Shown one piece after another: positions 49,294 through 57,619 of a DNA stretch of 64,000 nucleotides. The notes below the pieces were generated by a model. The model saw only the letters and a list, made by a program, of their open reading frames with translations, was not told where the DNA came from and ran no database searches. The position numbers were made by a program, and so were the translations under genes. This stretch comes from Microbacterium sp. SZ1. GTDB lineage: Bacteria; Actinomycetota; Actinomycetes; Actinomycetales; Microbacteriaceae. The stretch's first letter is position 1, and each line of letters starts with the position of its first letter. The DNA is taken from assembly GCF_002362255.1 (NCBI RefSeq), contig NZ_LPVV01000038.1, positions 186,001-250,000 on the forward strand. The letters run 5' to 3'.

Positions 49294-49305
49294 GTCCTCA
49301 GCGTA
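49294..49305 (-). promoter_or_regulatory. leaderless -10 box for the two-gene membrane unit
   Basis: TACGCT (49305-49300), six bases, ATG 49293. Confidence 0.55.
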
Positions 49306-49338
49306 TCGACGCCCCACCGCGCGGCCGGAATCGGCGGC

Positions 49339-50403
49339 TCACGGCGTGGGAACGACCCGCTCTGCCAGCGCCCGGTGCACGCCCTTGGCGGCCGCGCGCC
49401 CCGCTCGGTTGGCGCCGATGGTACTCGCCGACGGCCCGTACCCGACGAGCTGGACCCGCGGATCGGCGACCGCCGTGGTGCCACGACCGTTGCGGTCGAG
49501 CTGGATGCCGCCCGCGGCGCTCCGCAGGTGCAGAGGCGCCAGGTGAGCGATGGCGGGGCGGAATCCCGTCGCCCAGAGGATGACGTCGACGCGCTCGAAG
49601 CTGCCATCAGCCCAGCGAACGCCGTCGGGCTCGATGCGCTCGAACATCGGCCGCCTGTCGGCGTAGGCGCCCAGCCGCTCAGCCTCGCGCTCCTGCTCCC
49701 GCAGCATCAGCCCGGTCACGCTCACGACACTCTCGGGAGGCAGTCCCTGCGCCACGCGCTGCTCGACGAGAGCCACGGCCGCCGCTCCTGCCTCCGGGGT
49801 GAAGTCGTCGGTCCGCCAGACCGGTTCGCGGCGGGTCGCCCAGACGGTCTCGGCGATCGGCGCGATCGCACCGAGGAACTGCACGGCCGACGCCCCGCCG
49901 CCCACGACGAGCACGCGCTTGCCGCGGAAGAACTGCGACCCCGGGTAGTCGACCGTGTGAAACTGGTCGCCCAGGAACGTCTCCATCCCCGGGTAGTGCG
50001 GCAGGAACGGATGCGTCCAGGTGCCTGTGGCGTTGACGATCGTGCGGGCGCGCCACTCGCGGTCGCCGGCGTGGACGACGAGGATGCCGTCGTCGTCCGT
50101 GACGCGGTCGACGCGCACCGGGCGGATCACGGGAAGCGCATGGGCCTGTTCGTAGGCGGCGAAGGTGGCCGGCACCGCGACATTGGCCCTCTCGTCGTCG
50201 CGCGTGGGCGCGGCGTCGTCGGGGAGCTCTGCCACGCCGTGCACATCGCGCATCGTGAGCGCATCCCAGCGGTGCTGCCACGCTCCGCCCGGCCTCTCGT
50301 CGGCATCCAGCACCACATGGCGGATGCCGAGCCGGGTCAGGTGATACGACGCCGAGAGGCCGGCCTGCCCCGCGCCGATCACGACACTGTCGAGGATGTC
50401 CAC
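49339..50403 (-). CDS. flavin-containing monooxygenase-like / CzcO family protein
   Basis: A 354-residue FAD/NADP-binding protein. The FAD motif is VVIGAGQAGLSASYHL, the NADP motif VLVVGGGASAVQFLG, with ERIEPDGVRWADGS and ILWATGFRP near the end. The classical FMO linker is altered. Substrate unknown; such proteins oxidise small S- or N-compounds or act as oxidoreductases. GTG 50403 begins right before VDILDSVVIGAG; no better start lies close by and the ribosome site is weak. Confidence 0.87.
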   Translation of the reverse strand: MDILDSVVIGAGQAGLSASYHLTRLGIRHVVLDADERPGGAWQHRWDALTMRDVHGVAELPDDAAPTRDDERANVAVPATFAAYEQAHALPVIRPVRVDRVTDDDGILVVHAGDREWRARTIVNATGTWTHPFLPHYPGMETFLGDQFHTVDYPGSQFFRGKRVLVVGGGASAVQFLGAIAPIAETVWATRREPVWRTDDFTPEAGAAAVALVEQRVAQGLPPESVVSVTGLMLREQEREAERLGAYADRRPMFERIEPDGVRWADGSFERVDVILWATGFRPAIAHLAPLHLRSAAGGIQLDRNGRGTTAVADPRVQLVGYGPSASTIGANRAGRAAAKGVHRALAERVVPTP

Positions 50404-50473
50404 GCTCTCGACAACACCCGGCCGCGCGGCGTTGTTCCGCGCACCGCCGACGCGCCCGGAGTGCGGGCCTCGA

Positions 50474-50504
50474 TTGGTGCTGTGCGTGATCCGTGTAGTA
50501 CTCT
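50474..50504 (+). promoter_or_regulatory. candidate tRNA-Ala promoter
   Basis: TTGGTG at 50474-50479 and TAGTAC at 50496-50501 (16-base spacer); TACTCT at 50499-50504 is an alternative -10. Both lie about 35-40 bases before the tRNA. Confidence 0.45.
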
Positions 50505-50538
50505 TTTCAAGTTGCTTCGAGCAGAAGGAAGCAGTTCT

Positions 50539-50614
50539 GGGCCTGTGGCGCAGCTGGTAGCGCACCTGCATGGCATGCAGGGGGTCAGGGGTTCGAGTCC
50601 CCTCAGGTCCACCA
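50539..50614 (+). tRNA. tRNA-Ala (anticodon GGC)
   Basis: A 76-base tRNA with encoded CCA. Acceptor GGGCCTG pairs with CAGGTCC (one G-U). D arm GCGCAGCTGGTAGCGC, anticodon stem CCTGC/GCAGG with loop ATGGCAT giving anticodon GGC, variable loop, and T arm GGGG-TTCGAGT-CCCC. It reads GCC and GCU alanine codons. It stands alone between the monooxygenase and the MerR gene. Confidence 0.97.
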
Positions 50615-50618
50615 TCGA

Positions 50619-50655
50619 GAACCCGCGAGAGATCGCGGGTTCTTTGGTTTTTTCC
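50619..50655 (+). terminator. tRNA-Ala terminator
   Basis: GAACCCGCGA (50619-50628) and TCGCGGGTTC (50633-50642), ten perfect pairs with a GAGA loop, followed by TTTGGTTTTTT. Confidence 0.93.
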
Positions 50656-50740
50656 GGCGGCCTCGCGGTGGGCGTCCACCCGTGGTCGGTCATGTCGAGG
50701 AGACGCCGTGCCCGGTGGGCCGAGTCAACCGGGAATCTCC

Positions 50741-50771
50741 TTGACCGTGCCCCGGGGGCACCTGCTGATAT
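50741..50771 (+). promoter_or_regulatory. MerR-type promoter with dyad in a 19-base spacer
   Basis: TTGACC (50741-50746), a 19-base spacer, TGATAT (50766-50771). The spacer contains the perfect palindrome GTGCCCC-G-GGGGCAC (50747-50761). Long-spacer promoters with a dyad between -35 and -10 are the mark of MerR-controlled genes, here the regulator's own promoter. Confidence 0.72.
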
Positions 50772-50797
50772 GGGTATCGGCGACGGAAGAGGAACGC

Positions 50798-51535
50798 ATG
50801 GCGTGGAGCACGAAGCAGCTGGCCGACCTGGCCGGCACGACGGTGAAGACGGTCCGGCACTACCATCGGGTCGGAGTGCTCGACGAGCCGGAGCGCGCGG
50901 GCAACGGGTACAAGCAGTATCAGACCGCTCATCTGGTCCGTCTGCTGCAGGTCAAGCGGATGAGCGATCTCGGCGTCTCTCTCGCGCAGATCCGCGCGCT
51001 GACAACGAACTCGGCCGACGCGGACACCTCCATCGCCATCCTCGACGCGGAACTCGAGGCGACCATCGAGCGACTGCAGCGCGCACGCGCCGAACTCGCT
51101 CTCCTCCTGCGATACCGCGCACCGCTCGACACGCCCGCACCGTTCGCGCATTCCGCAGACGGCCTCCCGGAGAAGTACCGCGACCTGCTCACCGTGTACT
51201 CCCGCGTCCTGAACGAGACGGTGCTCGACGACACGAGCGTCCTGCTCACCGAACCCGACGAGGCGAGCGAACCGTTCGAGGCTCTCACCGACGAGTCGGA
51301 CGGCGCGGTCGTCGAGCACGTCGCCCAGCTCCTCGCCGTCTCGATGGCGGCGCACCGCGAGCGATTCCCCTGGGCGTCGGACCTGCGATCCGCGACACGG
51401 ACGAAGGGAAGTCTCGCGCAGGAGGCTCTCTCGTCCGCACTCCTCGACACCTTCAACCACGGTCAGCTCCGTGCTCTCGCGCGTGCCGACGAGATCCTCC
51501 GACGCGCGGATGCGGAGGTCGATCCACCGGGGTGA
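50798..51535 (+). CDS. MerR family regulator
   Basis: A 245-residue MerR protein. The N-terminal winged helix is STKQLADLAGTTVKTVRHYHRVGVL (in part VKTVRHYHRVGVL), followed by the second helix pair RLLQVKRMSDLGVSLAQI and a dimerisation coiled coil (about 90-115). The C-terminal 120 residues are helical and acidic with no metal-binding Cys set, so a non-metal ligand or drug is more likely (inference). AGAGGAACGC precedes ATG 50798. The same promoter type recurs before the CPBP gene, so it probably controls the whole module. Confidence 0.9.
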   Translation: MAWSTKQLADLAGTTVKTVRHYHRVGVLDEPERAGNGYKQYQTAHLVRLLQVKRMSDLGVSLAQIRALTTNSADADTSIAILDAELEATIERLQRARAELALLLRYRAPLDTPAPFAHSADGLPEKYRDLLTVYSRVLNETVLDDTSVLLTEPDEASEPFEALTDESDGAVVEHVAQLLAVSMAAHRERFPWASDLRSATRTKGSLAQEALSSALLDTFNHGQLRALARADEILRRADAEVDPPG

Positions 51536-51561
51536 CCGATCTTCGTCCTGCCATCGTGACG

Positions 51562-51592
51562 TTGACCCTGCCCCGAGGGCGCGGTGTCCACT
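51562..51592 (+). promoter_or_regulatory. second MerR-type promoter, upstream of CPBP
   Basis: TTGACC (51562-51567), 19-base spacer CTGCCCCGAGGGCGCGGTG, TCCACT (51587-51592). The spacer shares TGCCCCG-N-GGGC with the MerR gene's own promoter. Seven bases after TCCACT comes the CPBP ATG, a leaderless arrangement. Confidence 0.7.
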
Positions 51593-51599
51593 GACATCC

Positions 51600-52298
51600 A
51601 TGACGAAGAACACCTCGAAATCGAACACCTCGACGAACGCGGAGCGTCGACCGCAATGGCTGGAGCTGATCGTCGCGCTGGTCGCCGCGGCGCTCATCTA
51701 CGGCGCGGGCATCACCCTGCTGGGGATCTTCCCCGCCCCGACCCCGGCCATGGAGGGAGTCGTCGGGCTCTTCTTCTCGGGCGCGGCGCCGATCCTCGTG
51801 TTCACGATCGTCGTCCTCGTCCGCGTGCGTAACCTCTCCGCCTTCGGGGTTCGGCGGGTCGAGCCGCGATGGCTGCTCATCGCCGTGCTTCTGGCGGCTG
51901 CGTGCTTCGCCGTCATCCTGACCTTCGACACGGTGGTCCAGCATCTGTTCCCCGGCGTCGACGACTCTCAAGACACCCTGCGCGCCGCGGCGTCGGGAGG
52001 AGTACTCGCGCTCATCGGTACGATCTTCTTCGGAGCGGTCCTCACGCCGCTGGGCGAGGAGCTCGTGTTCCGCGCGATCCTGACTCGCTTCTTCGAGAGG
52101 TGGGGCAGTTGGGTGGCGATCGTGCTGAGCGCGCTGATCTTCGCCGTCTTCCACGGCATCAACCTCGTCTTTCCTTCCGCCCTCCTCGTCGGTCTCGTGA
52201 ACGGGTGGCTCATGTTCCGCACGAAGTCGGTGTGGCCGGGAGTCGTCGTGCACATCGTCTACAACTCGGCGTTCCTCATCCTCTACTCGTTCAGTTGA
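51600..52298 (+). CDS. CPBP family intramembrane metalloprotease
   Basis: A 232-residue membrane protein with about six helices and all three CPBP/Abi motifs: EELVFRAILTRFF (EExxxR), FAVFHGINL (FxxxH) and VVVHIVYNSAFL (HxxxN). The family includes Rce1-type prenyl-protein proteases and bacteriocin self-immunity proteins. ATG 51600 is just after a MerR-type promoter and lacks a ribosome site. It precedes the beta-lactamase lipoprotein by 11 bases, so it may process or protect an envelope target in the same response (inference). Confidence 0.88.
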   Translation: MTKNTSKSNTSTNAERRPQWLELIVALVAAALIYGAGITLLGIFPAPTPAMEGVVGLFFSGAAPILVFTIVVLVRVRNLSAFGVRRVEPRWLLIAVLLAAACFAVILTFDTVVQHLFPGVDDSQDTLRAAASGGVLALIGTIFFGAVLTPLGEELVFRAILTRFFERWGSWVAIVLSALIFAVFHGINLVFPSALLVGLVNGWLMFRTKSVWPGVVVHIVYNSAFLILYSFS

Positions 52299-52309
52299 AA
52301 GGAATGTCT

Positions 52310-53245
52310 GTGACAGACGCGAAGAGCGCGAAGAAGACCTGGACGCGTGCCTTGGCCGGGTCGGCGGTGACTGTGGTGCTGGCAGCGTCGGGCTGCAGCG
52401 CCGCGCCCGCTCAGCCGTCTCCGGTCAAGACCGATCAGACCGCTGCGCCCACTCCCCCCGCAGCCGCGGACATCGGTCCGCAGATCCGAGCGATCGAAGC
52501 GGACTTCGAGGTCGCCGTCGGGGCCGTCGCCATCCGAGACGACGGCCGGATCGTCGACCACGACGGCGACGCCCGCATGCCCTACGCGTCGACCATGAAG
52601 GTCTTCATGGCCGCCGCCCTGCTCGCCACCGCATCGCCGGAGGAGCGCGGGACGAACGTCCGCTGGACCCCGTCGCAGATCGATGCCGCCGGATACTCTC
52701 CCGTGACCTCCGAGCACCTCGACGACGGGCTCAGCTTGGATGCTCTCGCCGAGGCCGCCGTCCGCGACAGCGACAACACGGCAGCCAACCTCGTGATGGA
52801 GTCGCTGGACGGCCCGGCTGCCGTCCAGGACTTCCTCCGCGCACGAGGAGACACGACGACCGTCGTCACCGCCTACGAGCCCGAGCTCAACGTCGTCGTT
52901 CCCGGGAGCGACGACAACACCAGCACGCCGTCGGCTCTCGCGACGAGCCTGAAGAGCCTCTTCGACGGCGACTCCCTCGACCCCCGCTCCCGGGACACGC
53001 TCCTGGACTGGATGAGCGGCAATGCGAGCGGCGATGCCTTGATCCGTGCGGCAGCGCCCTCCGGATGGATCGTCGCCGACAAGTCCGGAGGGGCCGGCGG
53101 GGTGCGCAACGACGTGGCCGTGGTGACGACGGGATCGGGTGAGCGCATCTACATCGCGATCCTGACGGCGAAGACGGACCCGGATGCCGCGTACGACGAC
53201 GAGGTCGTCGAGCAGGTCGCACGCGTCATGCTCGCCGAGTTCTGA
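52310..53245 (+). CDS. class A beta-lactamase (lipoprotein)
   Basis: A serine beta-lactamase-type hydrolase of 311 residues anchored by a lipobox (LAASGC, Cys29). All catalytic elements of class A are present: STMK with Ser94/Lys97, SDN at 154-156, the omega-loop EPELN with Glu190, and KSG at 258-260. Such an intact set predicts penicillin or cephalosporin hydrolysis, though the natural substrate is unknown. GTG 52310 fits AAGGA with a 6-base gap better than ATG 52304, which abuts it. It is third gene of the MerR-CPBP module. Confidence 0.92.
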   Translation: MTDAKSAKKTWTRALAGSAVTVVLAASGCSAAPAQPSPVKTDQTAAPTPPAAADIGPQIRAIEADFEVAVGAVAIRDDGRIVDHDGDARMPYASTMKVFMAAALLATASPEERGTNVRWTPSQIDAAGYSPVTSEHLDDGLSLDALAEAAVRDSDNTAANLVMESLDGPAAVQDFLRARGDTTTVVTAYEPELNVVVPGSDDNTSTPSALATSLKSLFDGDSLDPRSRDTLLDWMSGNASGDALIRAAAPSGWIVADKSGGAGGVRNDVAVVTTGSGERIYIAILTAKTDPDAAYDDEVVEQVARVMLAEF

Positions 53246-53251
53246 CCGGCG

Positions 53252-53275
53252 GACGCGGCGGCGTGCAGCCGCGTC
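53252..53275 (+). terminator. GC hairpin after the beta-lactamase gene
   Basis: GACGCGGC (53252-53259) and GCCGCGTC (53268-53275) pair over eight bases; loop of eight, no T-tract. Confidence 0.5.
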
Positions 53276-53357
53276 GCTCACGAGCGCTAGCGGCGCGCCG
53301 AACCGTCGTCAACCCGGCCACGCCCCCTCCCTGCCCTCCGTAGGGTGGGAGGAGAGC

Positions 53358-54194
53358 ATGGACGGACGTCCGTGCGGTGACGTCATGGGAGGCGTACGGA
53401 TGCCGGAGCTGTCGGTCGATGCGGGGCACCTCCGGACCTCGGTGGTCATCCCGGTCAAGGACGATGCCCCGCTGCTCGCCCGCTGCCTCGACGCGCTCGC
53501 CGGGCAGACCGTGCCGCCCGACGAGGTGATCGTCGTCGACAACGGCTCGACCGACGACTCGGCGGCCGTCGCGCTCGCCGCGGGCGCCCGCGTGATCCCG
53601 TGCCCCGTACCCGGCATCCCCGCCGCCGCGTCGACCGGCTACGACGCCGCACGGGGAGACCTCGTGCTGCGCCTGGACGCCGACTGCGTGCCGGCGCCGA
53701 CCTGGGTCGCAGAGGTGCGCGACGCCTTCTCGCACGCCGAGCAGGTCGCGGCGTTCACGGGACGCGCGCACTTCACCGACGGCCCGCGCGCTCTCCGCGC
53801 GCCACTCGCGCTGCTCTATCTCGGCGCCTATGCGGCGATGACCGGCATGGCGCTCGGGCATCTACCCCTCTTCGGCTCGAACCTCGCCTTCCGCCGTTCG
53901 GCCTGGGAGAAGGTCAAGGACGATGTGCACCGCGACGACGCCGAGGTCCACGACGACCTCGACCTCGCCTTCCACCTCGGCGACGCGTTCACGATCGCGC
54001 GCCTGCCCGGCTCGTCGATGGGAATGTCGATGCGGCCGCTGACCCAGGGCGCTTTCGGCCGCCGCGTGCACCGCGGGTTCCGGAGCGTGATGCTGCACTG
54101 GCCGGACGACTTCCCTCCCCGGCGCTGGCGTCGTCTCATCGCGCGACGTCGCCACGCCTCGCCCACACGCGCGTCGGCCGGGATCTCCGCATGA
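53358..54194 (+). CDS. family 2 glycosyltransferase
   Basis: A 278-residue GT-A enzyme. SVVIPVKDDAPLLARCLDAL opens the nucleotide-sugar domain (Asp in VVDNGS), and RLDADCV holds the metal-binding DxD-like motif; HDDLDLAFHLGD is the acceptor region with the catalytic Asp. Sugar and acceptor unknown. It has one C-terminal amphipathic basic tail. GGAGG five bases before ATG 53358; TAGGGT at 53341 is a possible -10. Its stop overlaps the next start by four bases. Confidence 0.87.
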   Translation: MDGRPCGDVMGGVRMPELSVDAGHLRTSVVIPVKDDAPLLARCLDALAGQTVPPDEVIVVDNGSTDDSAAVALAAGARVIPCPVPGIPAAASTGYDAARGDLVLRLDADCVPAPTWVAEVRDAFSHAEQVAAFTGRAHFTDGPRALRAPLALLYLGAYAAMTGMALGHLPLFGSNLAFRRSAWEKVKDDVHRDDAEVHDDLDLAFHLGDAFTIARLPGSSMGMSMRPLTQGAFGRRVHRGFRSVMLHWPDDFPPRRWRRLIARRRHASPTRASAGISA

Positions 54195-55051
54195 CGGCAT
54201 CCGACCCAGCGATGCCCGCCCGGCCGGGCGATGCGCCGGTGGGACCGGTCGATCCCGACGAGCTGCACGTCATGACCTTCAATCTCCGTCGACCGGCAGA
54301 CGGCATCCTGCAGCGGCGCGCGGACCGGTGGGGCACGAGGGCGTCGGCGGTCTCGGCACTGCTGCGTGCGAGCCGTCCCGCCGTCCTCGCCCTCCAGGAG
54401 GCGCTGCCGCACGCCATGCCGACCGTCCGCGATGCACTCGGCTATTCCTATCGCGGTCTCGGTCGCGGGCGCGGACCCGGCGGACGCGGCGAGGGCACTC
54501 CCCTGTTGTACGACAGCACCCGACTGACCGTGCGGGCGTGGCGACAGGAGGCGGTGTCCGACGAGCCGGACCGCGAGGGCTCCCGATACGGGGGAACCCC
54601 GTTCCCGAGGATCCTCGTGTGGGCCGAGTTCGAGGACCGGCGAACGGGATCGACCTTCCTCGCGATCAATGCGCACCTCGACCCGCTGTCCGGCCGCTCC
54701 CGCGACCGATCCATCGACCGCATCCATTCCCTCCTCCGCGAGCGGGGTCTGCCGACAATTGTGCTCGGGGACTTCAACGCCGGACCGCGATCGAAGACTC
54801 TGCGGCGCATGCTTCACGGTGGGCTGCTCGTCGACGCCTGGACAGCCGCTCAGACCCGACGCACGCCGGAGTGGAGCACCCACGCGAACTATCGGCCGCC
54901 GCGGATCGGAGCGAGACGGATCGACGGGATCCTGACCACGACTGACATCGACGTCCGATCGACGGCCATCGACGCACGGCGCTTCGACGGGGTCTCCCCG
55001 TCCGATCACCTGGCCGTGCACGGCATCCTGCGCATCCGAGGAGCAGCGTGA
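54191..55051 (+). CDS. endonuclease/exonuclease/phosphatase family protein
   Basis: A 286-residue EEP-superfamily enzyme with the expected motifs in order: VMTFNLRRPADG, LALQEALP, INAHLDPLSG (H/D), VLGDFNAGP and SPSDHLAVHG (SDH). Members cleave phosphodiesters in nucleic acids or lipids or dephosphorylate inositol phosphates. No signal peptide. Coupled to the glycosyltransferase upstream and the membrane protein downstream by 4-base overlaps, so a role with them is likely but unidentified. Confidence 0.87.
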   Translation: MTASDPAMPARPGDAPVGPVDPDELHVMTFNLRRPADGILQRRADRWGTRASAVSALLRASRPAVLALQEALPHAMPTVRDALGYSYRGLGRGRGPGGRGEGTPLLYDSTRLTVRAWRQEAVSDEPDREGSRYGGTPFPRILVWAEFEDRRTGSTFLAINAHLDPLSGRSRDRSIDRIHSLLRERGLPTIVLGDFNAGPRSKTLRRMLHGGLLVDAWTAAQTRRTPEWSTHANYRPPRIGARRIDGILTTTDIDVRSTAIDARRFDGVSPSDHLAVHGILRIRGAA

Positions 55052-55671
55052 AAGAGGACTTCCTTCGACCGCCGGCGACGCCCGGCGAATGGCTCGCCGA
55101 CGCGCTGCGTCTGATCGGCGTGCTCGGGGTGATCGCCGCCGCGATCTGGCTGAAACCCACGGATGCCGGGATCGCCGCGCTCGCACTGCCCGCGCTCATG
55201 CTCCCCCGGATGCTGGGGCTCGCGGCCTGGTTCGACGTCACGACCTGTGCGACGGTGCTCGTGGCGGCGTGGAGCAACGTCTTCGACCTCTATCGCACCG
55301 TGAGCGGCTGGGACCTCGTGCTGCATTTCCTGTGCACAGGGGTGCTGTCGGTCGTCGCGGCTGTCATCCTCACCCGCACCGGCGTCGTCGCCCTCGTGTC
55401 GGCGGCCGACGGACGCGGCATCAGGATCCGCCGCCGCACGCCGATCGTCCTCGTGCCGCTGCTGGCGCTCGCGATCAGCGCGGTGTGGGAGATGATCGAG
55501 TGGCTCGGCTGGAGATACATCAGTGACGACATCTTCGTCACCTATCCGGACACTATTGGCGATATGGTGCTGGGTGGACTCGGCGGCGTCGCGGCCGGCG
55601 TCCTTCTCGCGCTCGTCCCCGTGGGGCGGCACGCGCTCGACCACGAGGCCCGAAAGGTTCGCAGCAGCTGA
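55048..55671 (+). CDS. polytopic membrane protein, DUF2238-like
   Basis: A 207-residue membrane protein with about five helices and the acidic/aromatic segment WEMIEWLGWRYISDD followed by VTYPDTIGDM, which resembles the YjdF/DUF2238 family core. Function unknown. GTG 55048 overlaps the EEP stop by four bases (GTGA). It is last of a three-gene coupled set and ends at a bidirectional terminator. Confidence 0.75.
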   Translation: MKEDFLRPPATPGEWLADALRLIGVLGVIAAAIWLKPTDAGIAALALPALMLPRMLGLAAWFDVTTCATVLVAAWSNVFDLYRTVSGWDLVLHFLCTGVLSVVAAVILTRTGVVALVSAADGRGIRIRRRTPIVLVPLLALAISAVWEMIEWLGWRYISDDIFVTYPDTIGDMVLGGLGGVAAGVLLALVPVGRHALDHEARKVRSS

Positions 55672-55706
55672 GCGGATGGCTGCGCGCGTGAATGCGAACC
55701 GCGAGA

Positions 55707-55733
55707 GGCGCCGCGCCCAGAGGACGCGGCGCC
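55707..55733. terminator. bidirectional terminator
   Basis: GGCGCCGCG (55707-55715) and CGCGGCGCC (55725-55733), nine perfect pairs, 9-base loop, between the converging membrane-protein gene and the PPOX gene. Confidence 0.75.
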
Positions 55734-55739
55734 GGTCGC

Positions 55740-56228
55740 TCAACGCTCGGGCAGACGCACCGTCTCGTTCTCGGCGTCGTACTGCTCGCCGGTGACCTTC
55801 GACTTCACGAAGCTGAACAGCGAGGCGAGCTTGCCACCGGGGCTGTCCCAGTACTCCGCGGTCTCGGCCGTGAACTTCAGCAGGCCGACCTCGGGATCGT
55901 CGGGTCCGTCGGTGAACCAGGCCTCGACCGTGGGGCTCCACAGCTCGTGGATCTTCGCCCGGTCGTCGACGAGTTCCGCACGCCCCGACAGAGAGACCCA
56001 CGAGTCGTTGGAGCTCATCGAGACGCCCACGCGGTCGTCCGCGCGCAGATCCGTGACGAACGTGGCGCCCTTCGCGACGAGGAACCACAGGTCTCCGTCG
56101 AACTCGGCCTCCTGGACCGTGAGCGGGTGGGCGACGAGCCGGTCCTCCGCATTGCGCGTCGTGAGCATGGCGAAGCGGAAGTCCTTGATGAGCTCCGCGA
56201 CGCGCTGGGTGGGGGTCTGGTCGGTCAT
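55740..56228 (-). CDS. pyridoxamine 5'-phosphate oxidase family (general stress protein 26-like)
   Basis: A 162-residue split-barrel flavoprotein of the PPOX/FMN-binding family, close to general-stress protein 26. FRFAMLTTRNAEDRLVAHPLTVQ is the N-terminal strand set (in part FAMLTTR, LVAHPLTVQ), WFLVAKGATFVTDLRADDRVGVSM follows. It binds FMN or F420; F420 use is frequent in actinobacteria. ATG 56228 follows AGAGG. Divergent from the AI-2E gene. Confidence 0.87.
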   Translation of the reverse strand: MTDQTPTQRVAELIKDFRFAMLTTRNAEDRLVAHPLTVQEAEFDGDLWFLVAKGATFVTDLRADDRVGVSMSSNDSWVSLSGRAELVDDRAKIHELWSPTVEAWFTDGPDDPEVGLLKFTAETAEYWDSPGGKLASLFSFVKSKVTGEQYDAENETVRLPER

Positions 56229-56391
56229 GGGTGTGTCGTCCTCTCCCGCCGCCTCAGTGGCGGCATGCAAGAATCGTGGGGCTTCCGCGACCCGCGCGCC
56301 AGGGGCTTGCTATCCGCAGCGGGCCTGGATAGAAAGACGGGGCGATCGTTCGTCATTCCGGCGTCGGCGCGAACAGCGGGAGGCGCACGAG

Positions 56392-57522
56392 ATGGGACTG
56401 TTCCGACGACCGGAGCCGACGACAGCGGACTCGACGACACCGGATGCGGGCAGCCTGTGGGCGCGTGGATGGGGCCTCGCCGCGACGCGAAGTCTGCAGA
56501 CCCTCGCGGTGCTCGCGCTCGTCGCGGTCGGCGTACTCGTCATCACGCAGCTGTCGCTCGTGTTCATCCCCGTGACCATCGCGCTCATCCTCGCGAGCGC
56601 CATCCATCCGCTCGTCGCCCTCATGAGACGACGCGGCGTGCCGTCGATCCTCGCGACGTGGATCGCCCTGATCGGCATCATCGTCGTGCTCGGCGGCGTG
56701 GTGTGGGTGATCGTGCTGACGGTCCGTTCCCAGTGGGACGACCTCGTCGACTCGGCCACCGACGGCATCACCCAGGTCACCGCGTGGCTCGACACCCTCC
56801 CCTTCGACTTCGCGTCGATCGACCTCGACGACGTCTGGGCGAGTGCCGGCGACTTCCTCACCAGCGCGTCGTTCGGTCGCGGCGCCCTCGCCGGCGTCTC
56901 CGCGACCGCGAGCTTCTTCACGGGACTCGCGCTCATGATCGTCGTGCTGTTCTTCTTCCTCAAGGACGGTCCGCGCATCTGGGAGTTCCTGCTGCGGCCC
57001 TTCACCGGGGAGAACTACGAGCGCGCTCGCCGCATCGGCGACAAGACCGTCGACGTCTTCGGCGGCTACGTGCGGGGCACGTCGATCGTCGCCGCCGCGG
57101 ACGCGCTGGGAATCGGCATCGGCCTGGCGATCCTGCAGATCCCGCTCGCCATCCCGCTGGCGGTCATCGTCTTCCTCACCGCGTTCATCCCGCTCGTCGG
57201 CGCCACAGCGGCCGGCATCCTCGCCGCGCTCGTCGCGCTCGTGACCCACGGCCCCGTCGCCGCGTTGATCGTGGTCGGCATCGTCGTGCTCGTGAACCAG
57301 CTCGAGGGCAACTTCCTTCAGCCGGTCGTCATGGCCCGCTCGCTCAAGCTGCATGCTCTCGTGATCCTCCTCGCCCTCACCACCGGCACGATCCTCGGCG
57401 GCATCGTGGGCGCCGTCCTGTCGGTGCCGATCGCCGCCGTCGCCTGGGGCATCATCACCGTGTGGGACGGCCCCGACACGCCGGCGCGACCGTTCCGCAA
57501 GAAGCGCCCGGAGACGGTCTGA
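56392..57522 (+). CDS. AI-2E family transporter
   Basis: A 376-residue membrane protein of the AI-2E/TqsA (PerM) family with about seven to eight helices. FLKDGPRIWEFLLRPF, GYVRGTSIVAAADALGIGIGL and QLEGNFLQPVVMARSLKLHAL (in parts) are the diagnostic segments. Some members export autoinducer-2, others are Na+/H+ antiporters; no luxS is in the window. GGGAGG precedes ATG 56392. The 163-base gap to the PPOX gene holds a 6-base inverted repeat, CTATCC/GGATAG, at 56310-56332, of doubtful meaning. Confidence 0.9.
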   Translation: MGLFRRPEPTTADSTTPDAGSLWARGWGLAATRSLQTLAVLALVAVGVLVITQLSLVFIPVTIALILASAIHPLVALMRRRGVPSILATWIALIGIIVVLGGVVWVIVLTVRSQWDDLVDSATDGITQVTAWLDTLPFDFASIDLDDVWASAGDFLTSASFGRGALAGVSATASFFTGLALMIVVLFFFLKDGPRIWEFLLRPFTGENYERARRIGDKTVDVFGGYVRGTSIVAAADALGIGIGLAILQIPLAIPLAVIVFLTAFIPLVGATAAGILAALVALVTHGPVAALIVVGIVVLVNQLEGNFLQPVVMARSLKLHALVILLALTTGTILGGIVGAVLSVPIAAVAWGIITVWDGPDTPARPFRKKRPETV

Positions 57523-57619
57523 CCTCGCCCTTAGCCCCGCCAGACCGCGCCGTCAAGCGACTCCCGTGGCGCCGGCACGCGTCGTAGCGTGGCAGCACTC
57601 AGGACGAGAGGAGCAGGCA

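Noticed and set aside
50539..53357. tRNA-Ala as an integration site of a genomic island
   Set aside because: Accessory genes follow the tRNA, but I found no integrase and no direct repeat of the tRNA 3' end within the window.
56310..56332. CTATCC/GGATAG inverted repeat as an operator between the PPOX and AI-2E genes
   Set aside because: Only six bases per arm, expected by chance in a gap of this size; no second copy noticed.
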